The notes beneath the pieces were generated by a model. The model made no database searches. It saw only the letters and a list, made by a program, of their open reading frames with translations, and was not told the DNA's origin. A stretch of DNA of 64,000 bases from Magnetospirillum sp. UT-4. GTDB lineage: Bacteria; Pseudomonadota; Alphaproteobacteria; Rhodospirillales; Magnetospirillaceae. The translations under genes were made by a program, and so were the position numbers. The number at the start of each line of letters is the position of its first letter. Position 1 is the stretch's first letter. Shown here in pieces: positions 26,003 through 36,357 of the stretch. The DNA lies in contig NZ_CACVCG010000090.1 of NCBI RefSeq assembly GCF_902729435.1, forward strand, positions 71,300 to 135,299, read 5' to 3'.

Positions 26003-27412
26003 ATGACCCAGGCCATTTCCGAGACCTTCATGACCCGCATCAAGGCGCTGGGGCGGCTGTGGCGGGATTTCTCGGGCGGGCGGGGGGACGGGCCGGTGTT
26101 CGCCCCCGATCTGCCCGACGATGACCTGGAGCGGCTGGCCGAGCAGATGCGGGCCTGCCTCGAGGTTCGCGGTGGCGAGGTGTCGGCGCGGGCGCGGGCG
26201 GCCGAGCTGGGGCGGGCCTATCTCGCCCTGTCGGCGGACGGCCGCCGGCGCTTCCTGTCGCTGATGGTGCACCGCTTCGGCCCCGACCGCACCGCCGTCG
26301 ATGCCGCCCTGGCCCGTCTGGCCGAGGCCGGCGAGGGCGAGCGCGCCGCCGTCGAGCGGGCCTTGCGCACGGCGCTGGAGCCGCCGTGGCTGCGGCTGCT
26401 GACTCAGTTCAACGCCCTGCCCGAGGGCGTGAAGTTCCTGGTCGATCTGCGCGCCGAGCTGATGGCCATGGCCCGGGGCGATGCCGCCCTGGCGGCGCTG
26501 GAGGCCGATCTCAAGGGGCTGCTGGCCTCGTGGTTCGACGTCGGCTTCCTGGAGCTGCGCCGCATCACCTGGCGCTCGCCGGCCTGCGTGCTGGAAAAGA
26601 TCATGGCCTACGAGGCGGTGCACGCCATCCAGGGCTGGGACGATCTCAAGAACCGTCTCGATTCCGACCGCCGCCTCTATGCCTTCTTCCATCCCCGCAT
26701 GCCCGACGAGCCGCTGATCTTCGTCGAGGTGGCGCTGGTCAAGGGCATCGCCGGCAACGTCCACGACCTGCTCGACACCGCCGCCCCGGCCGGCGATCCC
26801 GAGGCTGCCGATACCGCCATCTTCTATTCCATCAACAACGCCCAGAAGGGCCTGGCCGGCATCAGCTTCGGCAATTTCCTGATCAAGCGGGTGGTCGAGG
26901 AACTGACCGCCGAATTCCCGCGCCTCGCCACCTTCGCCACCCTGTCGCCGATCCCGGGCTTCCGCGCCTGGCTGGAGGAGCGCCTGGCCCAGGGCGAGCC
27001 GGGCCTGCTGACCGCCGCCGAGCACCGGCAGCTCACCGCGATGTCCAACGGGCTGGGGGCCAAGGGCAGCCTCAAGGCGCTGCTGGCGGATGGCGGCTGG
27101 GGCGACGATGCCATGCTGGCCGAGGCGCTGTCCGCCCCGCTGACCCGCCTGGCGGCGCGCTACCTGGTGCTGGAGAAGAAGGGGGACGGCCGCGCCCTCG
27201 ACCCCGTCGCCCATTTCCACCTGTCCAACGGCGCTCGCGTCGAGCGCCTGAACTGGCGAGCCGATGTCAGCACCAAAGGGCTGGCCCAGTCCTCGGGCCT
27301 GATGGTCAACTACCTCTACAATCCCGACGAGATCGAGGCCAACCACGAAGCCTATGCCGGCACCGGCAAGGTTGCTGTGTCGCCCGAGATCAAGGGTCTG
27401 GTCAGGGGGTGA
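26003..27412 (+). CDS. Malonyl-CoA decarboxylase
   Basis: 469 aa. It converts malonyl-CoA to acetyl-CoA and CO2. The helical N-terminal domain (to about residue 160) is followed by the GNAT-like catalytic domain: FYSINNAQKGLAGISFGNFL with the candidate catalytic Ser, LATLSPIPGFRAWL, and FHLSNGARVERLNW with the catalytic His, then SGLMVNYLYNP. The fit to the MCD family is end-to-end. No malonate transporter or malonyl-CoA synthetase is adjacent, so it may act in malonyl-CoA disposal rather than malonate use. Its 3' end overlaps a convergent lipoprotein gene by 11 bases. Confidence 0.93.
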   Translation: MTQAISETFMTRIKALGRLWRDFSGGRGDGPVFAPDLPDDDLERLAEQMRACLEVRGGEVSARARAAELGRAYLALSADGRRRFLSLMVHRFGPDRTAVDAALARLAEAGEGERAAVERALRTALEPPWLRLLTQFNALPEGVKFLVDLRAELMAMARGDAALAALEADLKGLLASWFDVGFLELRRITWRSPACVLEKIMAYEAVHAIQGWDDLKNRLDSDRRLYAFFHPRMPDEPLIFVEVALVKGIAGNVHDLLDTAAPAGDPEAADTAIFYSINNAQKGLAGISFGNFLIKRVVEELTAEFPRLATFATLSPIPGFRAWLEERLAQGEPGLLTAAEHRQLTAMSNGLGAKGSLKALLADGGWGDDAMLAEALSAPLTRLAARYLVLEKKGDGRALDPVAHFHLSNGARVERLNWRADVSTKGLAQSSGLMVNYLYNPDEIEANHEAYAGTGKVAVSPEIKGLVRG

Positions 27413-27722
27413 TGGTCGGGAAGTAGCCGGTGGACGGGTAATAGCCGGCGGCGCCGCCGCACTGGAAGGCGGCCACGCTGGGGGTCAGCACGCCGCAGCG
27501 CAACGGCGTCCACGACTGGCCGATCAGCCCCTTGACGCCCTGGCCGGAGCGGGCGCACTGGCGGGCGGCGATGGCGTAGACCTCGCCCGGCTCGGCGGTG
27601 ACGCTGGAATAGCAGACGTAGCTGGTGGGTCCCTCGGCGCTGTCGGGGGCCAGCGGGCGCGGCGTGGTGGAGCAGCCGGCCAGCAGGGTGGCGCAGGCGA
27701 CGGCGACGGCGATGCGGTTCAT
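27402..27722 (-). CDS. Small lipoprotein, unknown function
   Basis: 106 aa with a signal peptide and lipobox (AVACATLLAGC; Cys17 would be lipidated), so it is exported and membrane-anchored. The mature part contains several cysteines (VCYSS, ARQCARSG, LRCGV, FQCGG), possibly disulfide-bonded, and ends in a Tyr/Gly/Pro-rich tail. Function unrecognised. It converges on and overlaps the malonyl-CoA decarboxylase end. Confidence 0.75.
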   Translation of the reverse strand: MNRIAVAVACATLLAGCSTTPRPLAPDSAEGPTSYVCYSSVTAEPGEVYAIAARQCARSGQGVKGLIGQSWTPLRCGVLTPSVAAFQCGGAAGYYPSTGYFPTITP

Positions 27723-27791
27723 TGAATTTATATTCCCCTTCGAGCCAGGCTGTCTGAACCCGTACCCTTCCCGCGCCCGCTTGGCAAGAGC

Positions 27792-28439
27792 TTAGACCGG
27801 TGAAAGGCGCCGCATGGCGGCCGGCGCACCGGCCAGGAAGGCCGAGACGATGGCGCCGATCACCGGCTCGATGTCGTCGGGCATGGGTACCTGGTAGACC
27901 CAGCGGCGCACCCCGACATAGCCGATGGCGCCGTGCAGGCCGGCGACGAACTCGATCTCGGCGGGCGAGGGCGGGGCCTCGGGCAGTCCCGCCTCGTGGC
28001 GCAATTCGCGGGCCAAGGGCACCAGGATGTGCTCGCGCAGGAAATCCATGAAACGGTCGGCCAGGCGGCTGTCCTTCAGCCCGGCGAACATGAACAGCCG
28101 CACCCGCTCGAAGGTGAAGTTCATGCGGTTGTAATTGTGGTAGAGCGTGACGACCCGGTCTTCCAGCGGCCGCTCGCGGTCGGCCAGGGCAGCGTCCCAG
28201 GCCGGGTTCCAGCCATCGACGAAGGCATGGCGGTAGACCTGCTCGATCAGCGCGTCCTTGTCGGGGAAGTAGCGGTACAGCAGCGGCTGGGTGACGCCGA
28301 TGCGCTCGGCCAGGACCCGGGTCTGGCCCTCGAACCCGACCTCGGCGAAGAAGCGGATGGCCTCGTCCAGGATCAGCCGTTCCCGTTCCTGGCGGGGCAG
28401 GCGGCGCTGGGCGGATCTGGGCTTCGCTTCAAGCACCAT
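27792..28439 (-). CDS. TetR-family transcriptional regulator
   Basis: 215 aa. N-terminal TetR helix-turn-helix at about residues 18-65: RERLILDEAIRFFAEVGFEG, VLAERIGVTQPLLYRYFPDKDAL. The C-terminal ligand/dimer domain has no identifiable ligand signature. It is divergent from the DUF1207 gene at 28626 and separated by 186 bases, so control of that gene or of itself is plausible. Confidence 0.9.
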   Translation of the reverse strand: MVLEAKPRSAQRRLPRQERERLILDEAIRFFAEVGFEGQTRVLAERIGVTQPLLYRYFPDKDALIEQVYRHAFVDGWNPAWDAALADRERPLEDRVVTLYHNYNRMNFTFERVRLFMFAGLKDSRLADRFMDFLREHILVPLARELRHEAGLPEAPPSPAEIEFVAGLHGAIGYVGVRRWVYQVPMPDDIEPVIGAIVSAFLAGAPAAMRRLSPV

Positions 28440-28625
28440 GGAAGCTCGTCTCGGTGCGGTCGCAGATGCCGGAATGGCATGTGCGGATTGTTAGCACGGT
28501 TCGCGCGTCGCTATCCAGCAGGTTCACGCCTGGAATATGCAGGTTTAGCACAGCCCCTCTTCCGTCAGGGTGGCGCGCGGAGGGGCGGCGCTCGACATGA
28601 AGCCGGGCGGTGGGCGGAGAGATCG

Positions 28626-29483
28626 ATGCGGGCGAGATGGGCGGCGGCGGTGCTGACGGCAATGGTGCTGGCGGACCCGTGCCGTGCGGCGGCGGCGGAC
28701 GCGGCCGACGGCGCCACCGTGCTGCCGCGCGAAATCCTGTTCGCGCCGCTGCTGGCCGATCCGCGCTGGCCCCATTACGCCGCCGCCCTGCAGGATTACG
28801 GCGGCCACGCCGGTCTGGGCACGGTCGGCCAGGCCACCATCGGCGATTCCTTCTCGTTCTACCAGGCGCCGGCGGCGGGCGGGCGCTGGGGCATCGGGCT
28901 GCAGGTGGGGGTGTTCGCCATCTTCGACCTGGAAGCCCCGTCCAAGGACCTGATCAACGCCGATTACTGGGTCGGGCTGCCGTTGGCCTGGCGCCGGGGG
29001 CCGTGGTCGGCGCTGGCGCGCCTCTATCACCAAAGCTCGCATCTCGGCGACGAATACCTGCTGCGCAGCCGCGACAACCAGCGCAACCGCATCAATCTCA
29101 GCTACGAGGCGGTGGACCTCAAGCTGTCGCGGGATTTCGCCGGCGGGGCGCTGCGCCTGTACGGCGGCGGCGGCGTGCTGTTCGACCAGGAGCCATCGGA
29201 CATCCGCCGGGGCATGGCCCAGGCCGGCATCGAACTGCGCGGCCCGTGGAGCTTCGCCGACGGATTGCTGCGGCCGATCGCCGCCCTCGACCTGCAGGCC
29301 CTGGAGGAGACCGGGTGGGGGCGGGACGTCTCCGCCCGCCTGGGGGTGGAACTGGTGGGCAGCGGCGGCGAGAACTACACCCTGCAGCTCAGCCTGGACT
29401 ATTACCGCGGCCGCAATCCCAACGGGCAGTTCTTCGTGGACAAGGCGGAGTACTGGGGCCTCGGCCTGCACGCCTATTTCTGA
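28626..29483 (+). CDS. DUF1207-family exported protein
   Basis: 285 aa from ATG 28626, preceded by ggagag. An N-terminal signal peptide (AAAVLTAMVLADPCRAAAA) is followed by LPREILFAPLLADPRWPHYAA and many alternating beta strands ending in an aromatic residue (YWGLGLHAYF), the pattern of an outer-membrane beta barrel. RLYHQSSHLGDEYLLR is characteristic of DUF1207. Role unknown; probably outer membrane. A TetR gene is divergently oriented upstream. Confidence 0.8.
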   Translation: MRARWAAAVLTAMVLADPCRAAAADAADGATVLPREILFAPLLADPRWPHYAAALQDYGGHAGLGTVGQATIGDSFSFYQAPAAGGRWGIGLQVGVFAIFDLEAPSKDLINADYWVGLPLAWRRGPWSALARLYHQSSHLGDEYLLRSRDNQRNRINLSYEAVDLKLSRDFAGGALRLYGGGGVLFDQEPSDIRRGMAQAGIELRGPWSFADGLLRPIAALDLQALEETGWGRDVSARLGVELVGSGGENYTLQLSLDYYRGRNPNGQFFVDKAEYWGLGLHAYF

Positions 29484-29484
29484 G

Positions 29485-29667
29485 TCACCCCAGCCACTTG
29501 GCGGCGACGCTGACGGCCATCAGCAGGATGGCGGTGCCGAAGGCGGCGCGTTGCAGGCGCAGGCGCATGGGCGCCCGGTTGTCGTTGGCCGGCGGCGGAA
29601 TCCGTCGGGGCGGCGCCAGCAGGCGCCGCCCTTCGGGATGAACGGAAAGGCGGACCGGATCAGCCAC
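29485..29667 (-). CDS. 60-aa small membrane protein following gltA
   Basis: The GTG at 29667 overlaps the end of gltA (stop 29662-29660), so it is probably translated by coupling. It contains the PPPANDNRA motif seen in many tiny alphaproteobacterial proteins, then a basic stretch and one hydrophobic segment ([17 protein letters not shown]) at the C-terminus. It converges with and lies one base from the DUF1207 gene. Unknown function. Confidence 0.45.
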   Translation of the reverse strand: MADPVRLSVHPEGRRLLAPPRRIPPPANDNRAPMRLRLQRAAFGTAILLMAVSVAAKWLG

Positions 29668-30964
29668 GCTGCTCGAGAGGCTGCACCTTGCGCGGTGCGG
29701 CACCCACATAGAGCTGGCGGGGACGGCCGATCTTCTGGTCCGGATCGGTCAGCATCTCGTTCCACTGGGCGATCCAGCCGACGGTGCGGGCCAGCGCGAA
29801 CAGGCTGGTGAACATCGAGGTCGGGATGCCCATGGCGCGGAAGATGATGCCCGAATAGAAATCGACGTTGGGGAACAGCTTGCGACTGACGAAATACTCG
29901 TCCTCCAGCGCGATGCGCTCCAGCTCCATGGCCAGCTTGAGCAGGGGCTCGTCGTGCACGCCCAGCTCGTCCAGCACCTCGTGGCAGGTGCGCTGCATGA
30001 TCTTGGCGCGCGGGTCGTAGTTCTTGTAGACGCGGTGGCCGAAGCCCATCAGCCGGAACGGATCGTCCTTGTCCTTGGCCTTGGCGATGAATTCCGGGAT
30101 GCGGTCGACCGAGCCGATCTCGTGCAGCATGGTCAGCACCGCCTCGTTGGCGCCGCCATGGGCGGGACCCCACAGCGAGGCGATGCCGGCGGCGATGCAG
30201 GCGAACGGGTTGGCGCCCGAGGACCCGGCCAGGCGCACCGTCGAGGTCGAGGCGTTCTGCTCATGGTCGGCGTGCAGGATGAGGATGCGGTCCATGGCCC
30301 GCGACAGCACCGGGCTGGGCTCGAACGCCTCGCACGGGGTGGCGAACATCAGGTGCAGGAAGTTCTCGGAATAGGAATAGCGGTTCTGCGGGTACATGAA
30401 CGGCTGGCCCTGCGAGTACTTGTAGGTCCAGCCGGTGATGGTCGGCATCTTGGCGATCAGCCGGTAGCTGGCGATCATCCGCTGGTGCGGGTCGTTGATG
30501 TCGGTGGAATCGTGGTAGAACGCCGCCAGGGCGCCGACCACGCCGCACATCACCGCCATCGGGTGCGAGTCGCGGCGGAAGCCGCGGTAGAAGAACGAGA
30601 CCTGCTCGTTCAGCATGGAATGGTGGCTGATGTCGCTCTCGAACTTGGCCTTCTCGGCGGCGTTGGGCAGCTCGCCCTTGAGGATCAGGTAGGCGACTTC
30701 CAGGAAGTTGCAGTTCTCGGCCAGGTCGTCGATGGCGTAGCCGCGATGCAGCAGCACGCCCTCGTCGCCGTCGATGTAGGTGATCGCCGACTTGCACGAG
30801 CCGGTCGAGGTATAGCCCGGGTCATAGGTGAAGACGTCCATGTCGCTGTAAAGCTTGCGGATATCCATCACCTTCGGACCCATGGTGCCCGAGTGCAGCG
30901 GCAGGTCGATCTGCTTGCCGTTGCTGTTGTTGATGAGCGTGACGCTTTCGCTGTTTGTCGTCAT
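29660..30964 (-). CDS. gltA: Citrate synthase
   Basis: 434 aa from ATG 30964. It condenses oxaloacetate and acetyl-CoA, the entry step of the TCA cycle. Type-II (hexameric, Gram-negative) citrate synthase signatures: [34 protein letters not shown] (active-site His), [14 protein letters not shown] (active-site His) and [14 protein letters not shown] with the catalytic Asp in DPR. gltX lies 56 bases upstream in the same direction, an arrangement common in Rhodospirillales. Confidence 0.97.
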   Translation of the reverse strand: MTTNSESVTLINNSNGKQIDLPLHSGTMGPKVMDIRKLYSDMDVFTYDPGYTSTGSCKSAITYIDGDEGVLLHRGYAIDDLAENCNFLEVAYLILKGELPNAAEKAKFESDISHHSMLNEQVSFFYRGFRRDSHPMAVMCGVVGALAAFYHDSTDINDPHQRMIASYRLIAKMPTITGWTYKYSQGQPFMYPQNRYSYSENFLHLMFATPCEAFEPSPVLSRAMDRILILHADHEQNASTSTVRLAGSSGANPFACIAAGIASLWGPAHGGANEAVLTMLHEIGSVDRIPEFIAKAKDKDDPFRLMGFGHRVYKNYDPRAKIMQRTCHEVLDELGVHDEPLLKLAMELERIALEDEYFVSRKLFPNVDFYSGIIFRAMGIPTSMFTSLFALARTVGWIAQWNEMLTDPDQKIGRPRQLYVGAAPRKVQPLEQRG

Positions 30965-31020
30965 GTCTTCTACCCCGTGGTTCCACACTCAAGTGCGTTT
31001 GGTTGTTGACTGCAGGTCCG

Positions 31021-32427
31021 TCAGGTCGGCGTCGCGGCGTCGTCGACGCGGCCCAGGGTTTCTTCGCGCCCCAGTACCTCCATCACCTCGAAGATGGGGG
31101 GAGAGACCGACGATCCGGTCAGCGCCGCCCTGAGCGGCTGCGCGATCTTCCCCAGCTTCTGGCCGCGTGCCTCGGCGAACACGCGGGCCGCTTCCTCCAG
31201 TGCCGCCTTGGTCCACTCGCCGGCGGCGGCGGCGTTCAGGAACTCGGACAGCAGGGCGCGGGCCTCGTCGTCGGCCAGCGCCTTGGCCGCCTTGTCGTCC
31301 AGCGCCAGCGGCCGCCGGCGGGCGTAGAAGGCGGCCGAATCGGCCAGCTCGACCAGGGTCTTGGCGCGCTCCTTGAGGCCGCCCATGCCGGCCCGGATGC
31401 GGGCCTTGGCCAGGTCGTCGGCGGGATGGCCGATGCGGGCCTCGACCAGCGGCAGCACCAGCGCGGCGAGGCGGCCGTCCTCGGCCTGGCGCAGGTAATG
31501 GCCGTTCAGGTTGGCGAGCTTGACCATGTCGAAGCGGGCGGGCGAGCGGCCGACGCTGTCCAGGCCGAACCACTCGACCGCCTGTTTGGTGGAGATCACC
31601 TCGTCGTCGCCGTGGGACCAGCCCAGCCGCAGCAGGTAGTTGCGCATGGCCTCGGGCAGGAAGCCCATGTCGCGGTAGGCCTCGGCCCCCAGCGCGCCGT
31701 GGCGCTTGGACAGCTTGGCGCCGTCCGGGCCGTGGATCAGCGGGATATGGGCGAAGGCCGGCGGCTCCCAGCCGCACGCCTTGTACAGCTGGTACTGGCG
31801 GAAGGCGTTGGTCAGATGGTCGTCGCCGCGGATGATGTGCGTGATACCCATGTCGTGGTCGTCCACCACCACCGAAAGCATGTATGTGGGGGTGCCGTCG
31901 CCGCGAAGCAAAACCATGTCGTCCAGTTGCGCGTTGGCCACCTTGACCTCGCCCTGGACCAGGTCCTGGATGATGGTCTCGCCGTCCTGCGGCGCCCTCA
32001 GACGCACGACGAAGGGCTGCCCGGCGGGGGCCTCGGCCGGGTCGCGGTCGCGCCAGATGCCGGGATAGCGCATGGGCAGGCCCTTGGCCCGCTGCTCCTC
32101 GCGTACCTTGTCCAGCTCTTCCGGCGTGCACCAGCAGCGATAGGCCTTGCCCTCGGCGACCAGGCGATGGGCCATTTCGGCGTGGCGGTCCATGCGGGCG
32201 AACTGGAACACCGCCTCGCCGTCCCAGTCCAGGCCCAGCCATTTCAGGCCGTCGAAGATGGCATCCACCGCGTCCTGGGTCGAGCGGGCGCGGTCGGTAT
32301 CCTCGATGCGCAGGTGGAACTTGCCACCGTGGTGGCGGGCGAACAGCCAGTTGAACAGCGCCGTGCGGGCGCCGCCAATGTGGAGGAAGCCGGTGGGGGA
32401 TGGGGCGAAGCGGGTGACGACCGTCAT
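31021..32427 (-). CDS. gltX: Glutamyl-tRNA synthetase
   Basis: 468 aa from ATG 32427, where the protein begins [13 protein letters not shown]. It charges tRNA-Glu. Class-I signatures: HIGG (HIGH motif) in [23 protein letters not shown], and KLSKRHGA (KMSKS motif). The C-terminal anticodon-binding domain is helical. Longer in-frame starts are unsupported. It is divergent from comEC and upstream of gltA. Confidence 0.96.
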   Translation of the reverse strand: MTVVTRFAPSPTGFLHIGGARTALFNWLFARHHGGKFHLRIEDTDRARSTQDAVDAIFDGLKWLGLDWDGEAVFQFARMDRHAEMAHRLVAEGKAYRCWCTPEELDKVREEQRAKGLPMRYPGIWRDRDPAEAPAGQPFVVRLRAPQDGETIIQDLVQGEVKVANAQLDDMVLLRGDGTPTYMLSVVVDDHDMGITHIIRGDDHLTNAFRQYQLYKACGWEPPAFAHIPLIHGPDGAKLSKRHGALGAEAYRDMGFLPEAMRNYLLRLGWSHGDDEVISTKQAVEWFGLDSVGRSPARFDMVKLANLNGHYLRQAEDGRLAALVLPLVEARIGHPADDLAKARIRAGMGGLKERAKTLVELADSAAFYARRRPLALDDKAAKALADDEARALLSEFLNAAAAGEWTKAALEEAARVFAEARGQKLGKIAQPLRAALTGSSVSPPIFEVMEVLGREETLGRVDDAATPT

Positions 32428-32517
32428 GGCGGGGGCCAGAACCTCCGGTTCCTTTGGTGGCGGGCAGGCTCTGTCTAACATATTCTTTCAGCCGTGACAG
32501 CCCGGAGATGGTGCTGG

Positions 32518-34707
32518 ATGGCGAAAACCCCGCCCGACCGGATAGGATATTCCCCGTACGAAAGGTTGGGCGCTGCCCTCGCCGCCGCCCTGGTCGCCGA
32601 TCGGGACCGCTGGATGCTGTGGAGTCCGGTGCTGTTCGGCCTCGGCATCGCCGCCTATTTCGCCGCCCCCGCCGAGCCGCCGGGGTGGCTGGCGCTGCCG
32701 CCGCTGTTGCTTGCCCTGGGCGGCCTGTGGCTGGGCCGGCGGCGGCCGGCGGCGGTCGCGGCCTCCCTGGCCCTGGCGCTGTGCGCCGCCGGCTTCGCGG
32801 CGGTGCAGCTGCGGGCGGCGCTGGTGGCGGCGCCGGTGCTGGAGCGGCCCAGCGGCAAGGTGGCGGTCAGCGGCATCGTCGAGGAGGTGGAGCCGCTGGC
32901 CGGCGGCGGCCAGCGCGTCACCCTGAAGGACGCCGAGGTGGCGGTGGAGGGGGCGCGGCCCCACAGGGTCCGCCTGCGCCTGAAGGGCGACGAGCCGGTG
33001 CCCGTGGGGGCGCGCATCGCCGTCACCGCTCTGCTGACGCCGCCGCCGCAGCCGCAGATGCCGGGCGCCTTCGACTTCGCCCGCCATGCCTGGTTCCAGG
33101 GCCTGGGGGCGGTGGGCACGGCGCTGTCGCCGCCGGTGGTGATAGTCCCGGCGGCCGAGGGGCATTGGCTGAACGCGCTGCGTCACCGCATCACCCTGCG
33201 CATCCTGGCGGCGATCCCGGGATCGGCCGGGGCCGTCGCCGCCGCCCTGGTGACCGGCGAGACCGGCGCCATCCCGCGCGACGTGCTGGACGCCTATCGC
33301 GATTCCGGGCTGGCCCACATGCTGTCCATCTCGGGCCTGCACATGGGCATGGTGGCGGGGCTGGTGTTCTTCGTGGTGCGCGGCGGGCTGGCGCTGGTGC
33401 CGGCGGTGGCCCTGCGCCATCCCATCAAGAAATGGGCGGCGGCGGTGGCGCTGGCGGCGACCTTCCTCTACATGTTGCTGGCCGGGGCGCCGGTGCCGGC
33501 GCAGCGTTCGTTCCTGATGACCGGCATCGTGCTGCTGGCGGTTCTGCTGGACCGCTCGGCCATCTCCATGCGCATGGTGGCGTGGGCGGCACTGGCGGTG
33601 CTGGCGCTGGCCCCCGAGGCGCTGGTCGGTCCCAGCTTCCAGATGTCCTTCGCGGCGGTGGCCGCCCTGATCGCCGCCTTCGAGGTCGCCTCGCCGCGCC
33701 TGACGGCCTGGCGGATCGAGCATCCCCGCCTGTGGCAGCGGGCCGGCCTGTACCTGGCCGGGGTGGCCCTCAGCTCGCTGGTGGCGGGATCGGCCACCGC
33801 GGTGTACGGCGCCTACCATTTCAACCGCTTCGCCGTGTGGTCGCTGGCCGCCAATCTTGCGGCGGTGCCGCTGACCGGGTTCCTGGTGATGCCGTTCGTG
33901 CCGGTGGCCCTGCTGCTGATGCCGTTCGGGCTGGAATTCCTGGCGCTGGTGCCCATGGGCTGGGGCGTCGAGGCGGTCAACCGCCTGGCTGCCGCCATCG
34001 CCGCCTGGCCGGCGGCGGCGGTGGTGCTGCCGCCCATGCCGGCCTGGGGCCTGACGCTGTTCACCCTGGGCGGGCTGTGGCTGCTGCTGTGGCGGCGGCG
34101 CTGGCGCCACGGGGGCTGGGTGGCGATGGTGGCGGGGCTGGCGACGCTGGCGCTGCACCAGCCACCCGACGTAGTGGTGGACGGGCGCGGCTATGCCATG
34201 GCGGTGCGCACGGCCGATGGGGCGCTGCTGGTCAATCGCGGCGGCCGCATCCTCAAGGAGACCTGGGACCGCCGGGCCGGGCCGCTGGCCGCCGGGCGCT
34301 GGCCGAAGCGGGGCCGCAGCGAGGACGGAAGGCTGGCCTGCGACGAGGTGGGATGCCTTTACCGGGGCGAGGGGGCGGTGGTGGCGCTGGTGCAGGACGA
34401 GGCCGGCATCGCCGCCGGTTGCGCCGCCGCCGCCGTGGTGGTGTCGGCGGTGCCGTTGCGCGGCGCCTGCCGCGGCCCGGCGGTGGTGCCCAGGGTGGTC
34501 ATCGACCGGTTCGACCTGTGGCGGCGCGGCGCCCATGCGCTCTGGCTGGAGGAGGGCGGCGCCCGCATCGAGACGGTGGCCGGCTGGCAGGGCGACCGCC
34601 CGTGGTCGCACCGTCCCCATCGCCGCCGCAAGCGGCCCGACCCCATGCCCATGCCCATTCCCGAGCCCGTGCCCGTGCCCGAGGAACCGCCGGCGGCGGA
34701 AGAGTAG
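32518..34707 (+). CDS. comEC: ComEC/Rec2-family DNA-uptake channel protein
   Basis: 729 aa from ATG 32518 (ggag ten bases upstream; the GTG at 32494 has no ribosome site). A polytopic inner-membrane protein that passes single-stranded DNA into the cytoplasm in transformable bacteria. N-terminal membrane/OB region (about 30-190), then the Competence domain with SGLAHMLSISGLHMGMVAGL and many helices to about residue 545. The C-terminal domain (about 550-710) sits where a metallo-beta-lactamase domain lies in other ComEC proteins but shows no HxHxDH site, so it looks degenerate. A Pro-Met-Ile/Val-Glu tail (PMPMPIPEPVPVPE) ends the protein. Confidence 0.85.
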   Translation: MAKTPPDRIGYSPYERLGAALAAALVADRDRWMLWSPVLFGLGIAAYFAAPAEPPGWLALPPLLLALGGLWLGRRRPAAVAASLALALCAAGFAAVQLRAALVAAPVLERPSGKVAVSGIVEEVEPLAGGGQRVTLKDAEVAVEGARPHRVRLRLKGDEPVPVGARIAVTALLTPPPQPQMPGAFDFARHAWFQGLGAVGTALSPPVVIVPAAEGHWLNALRHRITLRILAAIPGSAGAVAAALVTGETGAIPRDVLDAYRDSGLAHMLSISGLHMGMVAGLVFFVVRGGLALVPAVALRHPIKKWAAAVALAATFLYMLLAGAPVPAQRSFLMTGIVLLAVLLDRSAISMRMVAWAALAVLALAPEALVGPSFQMSFAAVAALIAAFEVASPRLTAWRIEHPRLWQRAGLYLAGVALSSLVAGSATAVYGAYHFNRFAVWSLAANLAAVPLTGFLVMPFVPVALLLMPFGLEFLALVPMGWGVEAVNRLAAAIAAWPAAAVVLPPMPAWGLTLFTLGGLWLLLWRRRWRHGGWVAMVAGLATLALHQPPDVVVDGRGYAMAVRTADGALLVNRGGRILKETWDRRAGPLAAGRWPKRGRSEDGRLACDEVGCLYRGEGAVVALVQDEAGIAAGCAAAAVVVSAVPLRGACRGPAVVPRVVIDRFDLWRRGAHALWLEEGGARIETVAGWQGDRPWSHRPHRRRKRPDPMPMPIPEPVPVPEEPPAAEE

Positions 34708-34713
34708 TTGCCG

Positions 34714-34911
34714 TCAGTGCGGCGGCAGGCCTTCGGGGCGGGTGGCGCCGATGCCCTGCCACAGGGCCGCGACGCATTCGTCGTCGTCGGCGGCGTCGGG
34801 ATTGCCACGCAGGAAGCTGCGCACCAGATAGTCCAGCTCGTCCGTATCGTCGGCCACGGCGCCGATTTCGCGTCCGCGCCAGTAGGCGCGATCCCTGAGC
34901 AGCATTCCCAT
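34714..34911 (-). CDS. 65-aa acidic hypothetical protein
   Basis: ATG 34911 is preceded by a strong ggaaggagg. The acidic helical product (VADDTDELDYLVRSFLRGN) is probably cytoplasmic. It ends six bases from the convergent comEC stop. No family recognised. Confidence 0.55.
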   Translation of the reverse strand: MGMLLRDRAYWRGREIGAVADDTDELDYLVRSFLRGNPDAADDDECVAALWQGIGATRPEGLPPH

Positions 34912-35025
34912 GCCGTTCCTCCTTCCGGTTCGGTCGGACCTTGGTCGGAACGAGTGTATGTCACTCAGCCGAAATTGCGCTTTGCGAATTCGCAACTGCG
35001 AGACGCCGTCGGGCGCATGGCTTGC

Positions 35026-36357
35026 TCAGGCGCTGCGGATGTCCGAGACGAACAGATCGACCTGGGTTTCCAGGATATTCGAGTTGTTCGCCAGCGAACT
35101 GGCGGATTCGAGCACCTGGCGGGCGGCGTTGCCGGTTTCGTAGGCGGCGGCGGACACGCGGGCGATGGTGCCGGTGACCTCCTGGGTACCCATGGCGGCC
35201 TGCTGGACGTTGCGGGCGATCTCGGAGGTGGCGGCGCCCTGTTCCTCGACCGAGGCGGCGATGGAGCCGGAAATCTCGTTGATCTCGCCGATGGTCCGGG
35301 CGATGCCGGCGATGGCGCCGACGGCGTCGCGGGTGGCGCCCTGGACGGCGGCGATCTGCGCCCCGATCTCCTCGGTCGCCTTGGCGGTCTGGGTGGCCAG
35401 CGACTTGACCTCGTGGGCGACCACGGCGAAGCCCTTGCCCGCTTCGCCCGCCCGCGCCGCCTCGATGGTGGCGTTGAGCGCCAGCAGGTTGGTCTGCGAG
35501 GCGATGTCGTTGATGAGCTTGACCACCTGGCCGATTTTGGCGGCGGCTTCGGCCAGGCTCTGGACCATCTCGTTGGTGCGGTTGGCTTCGTCCATGGCCG
35601 ACGAGGCGATGGCGGCCGACTGCGACACCTGGCGGCTGATCTCGGCGATGGAGGAGGACAGCTCCTCGGCCGCGGCGGCCACGGTCTGGATGTTGGTGGT
35701 GGCCTCCTCGGCGGCGGCGGCCACGGTGGTGGACTGGGCCGAAGTCTCCTCGGCATTGTCCGCCATGGTGCGGGCCGCGCTTTCCATCTGCGTCGCGGCG
35801 GCGGCGACCTCGCCCACCACGCCCTTGACGTTGCGCTCGAAGGTGTCGGCCTTGGCGCCCAGCTCGCGGGCGATGATGGCGGCGGTGTTGGTCTCGATGT
35901 AGGCCGAGGTGGCCAGATCCATGTCGAGGAACGCCGCCCTGTTCACCGCGGCGATGACCTTGGCCGCCATTTCGGGCTTCTTGCGGTAGTGCTGGATCGC
36001 CAGCTCGAACACGTCGTTCAGCACACAGCAATAGCCGGCGGTGTACCAGCGCGGCTCCAGCCCGATCCGCTGGTGGACCTTGCCGATCTCGGTGACGTTG
36101 GCGAAATAGGTGTCGTCGAACTTGCCGGCGAACACGCTGTCCATCCAGTGCTTCTTCTGCATGGCGCGGGCATGGGCGACGCGATCGGGCGAGCCGAACA
36201 GGGACGCCAGTTCGGCATTCTTCTGCACGTGGCCGTAGAAGGCGGTCAGCACCTGGTCGATGCGGGTCGCCAGGACCTCGCGGAAGTCGCGCAGCGTGCG
36301 GCAGGTCTCGTCGTCGATCTGAAGGAAAGACAGACGCCCCGAACGATCCAGATCCAT
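35026..36357 (-). CDS. Globin-coupled soluble chemotaxis receptor
   Basis: 443 aa from ATG 36357. Residues about 10-165 are a protoglobin/HemAT-type heme domain with the proximal His95 in [19 protein letters not shown]. The rest is a methyl-accepting signalling domain with the conserved tip [20 protein letters not shown] and [14 protein letters not shown]. There are no membrane segments, so it is a cytoplasmic oxygen (or other gas) sensor for aerotaxis. No che genes are adjacent. The repeated Glu/Gln-Ala patterns before and after the tip are likely methylation sites. Confidence 0.92.
   Translation of the reverse strand: MDLDRSGRLSFLQIDDETCRTLRDFREVLATRIDQVLTAFYGHVQKNAELASLFGSPDRVAHARAMQKKHWMDSVFAGKFDDTYFANVTEIGKVHQRIGLEPRWYTAGYCCVLNDVFELAIQHYRKKPEMAAKVIAAVNRAAFLDMDLATSAYIETNTAAIIARELGAKADTFERNVKGVVGEVAAAATQMESAARTMADNAEETSAQSTTVAAAAEEATTNIQTVAAAAEELSSSIAEISRQVSQSAAIASSAMDEANRTNEMVQSLAEAAAKIGQVVKLINDIASQTNLLALNATIEAARAGEAGKGFAVVAHEVKSLATQTAKATEEIGAQIAAVQGATRDAVGAIAGIARTIGEINEISGSIAASVEEQGAATSEIARNVQQAAMGTQEVTGTIARVSAAAYETGNAARQVLESASSLANNSNILETQVDLFVSDIRSA

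Noticed and set aside
32488-34620. 710-aa minus-strand open frame opposite comEC
   Set aside because: His/Gln/Arg-rich shadow composition and no start context; comEC on the other strand is well supported.
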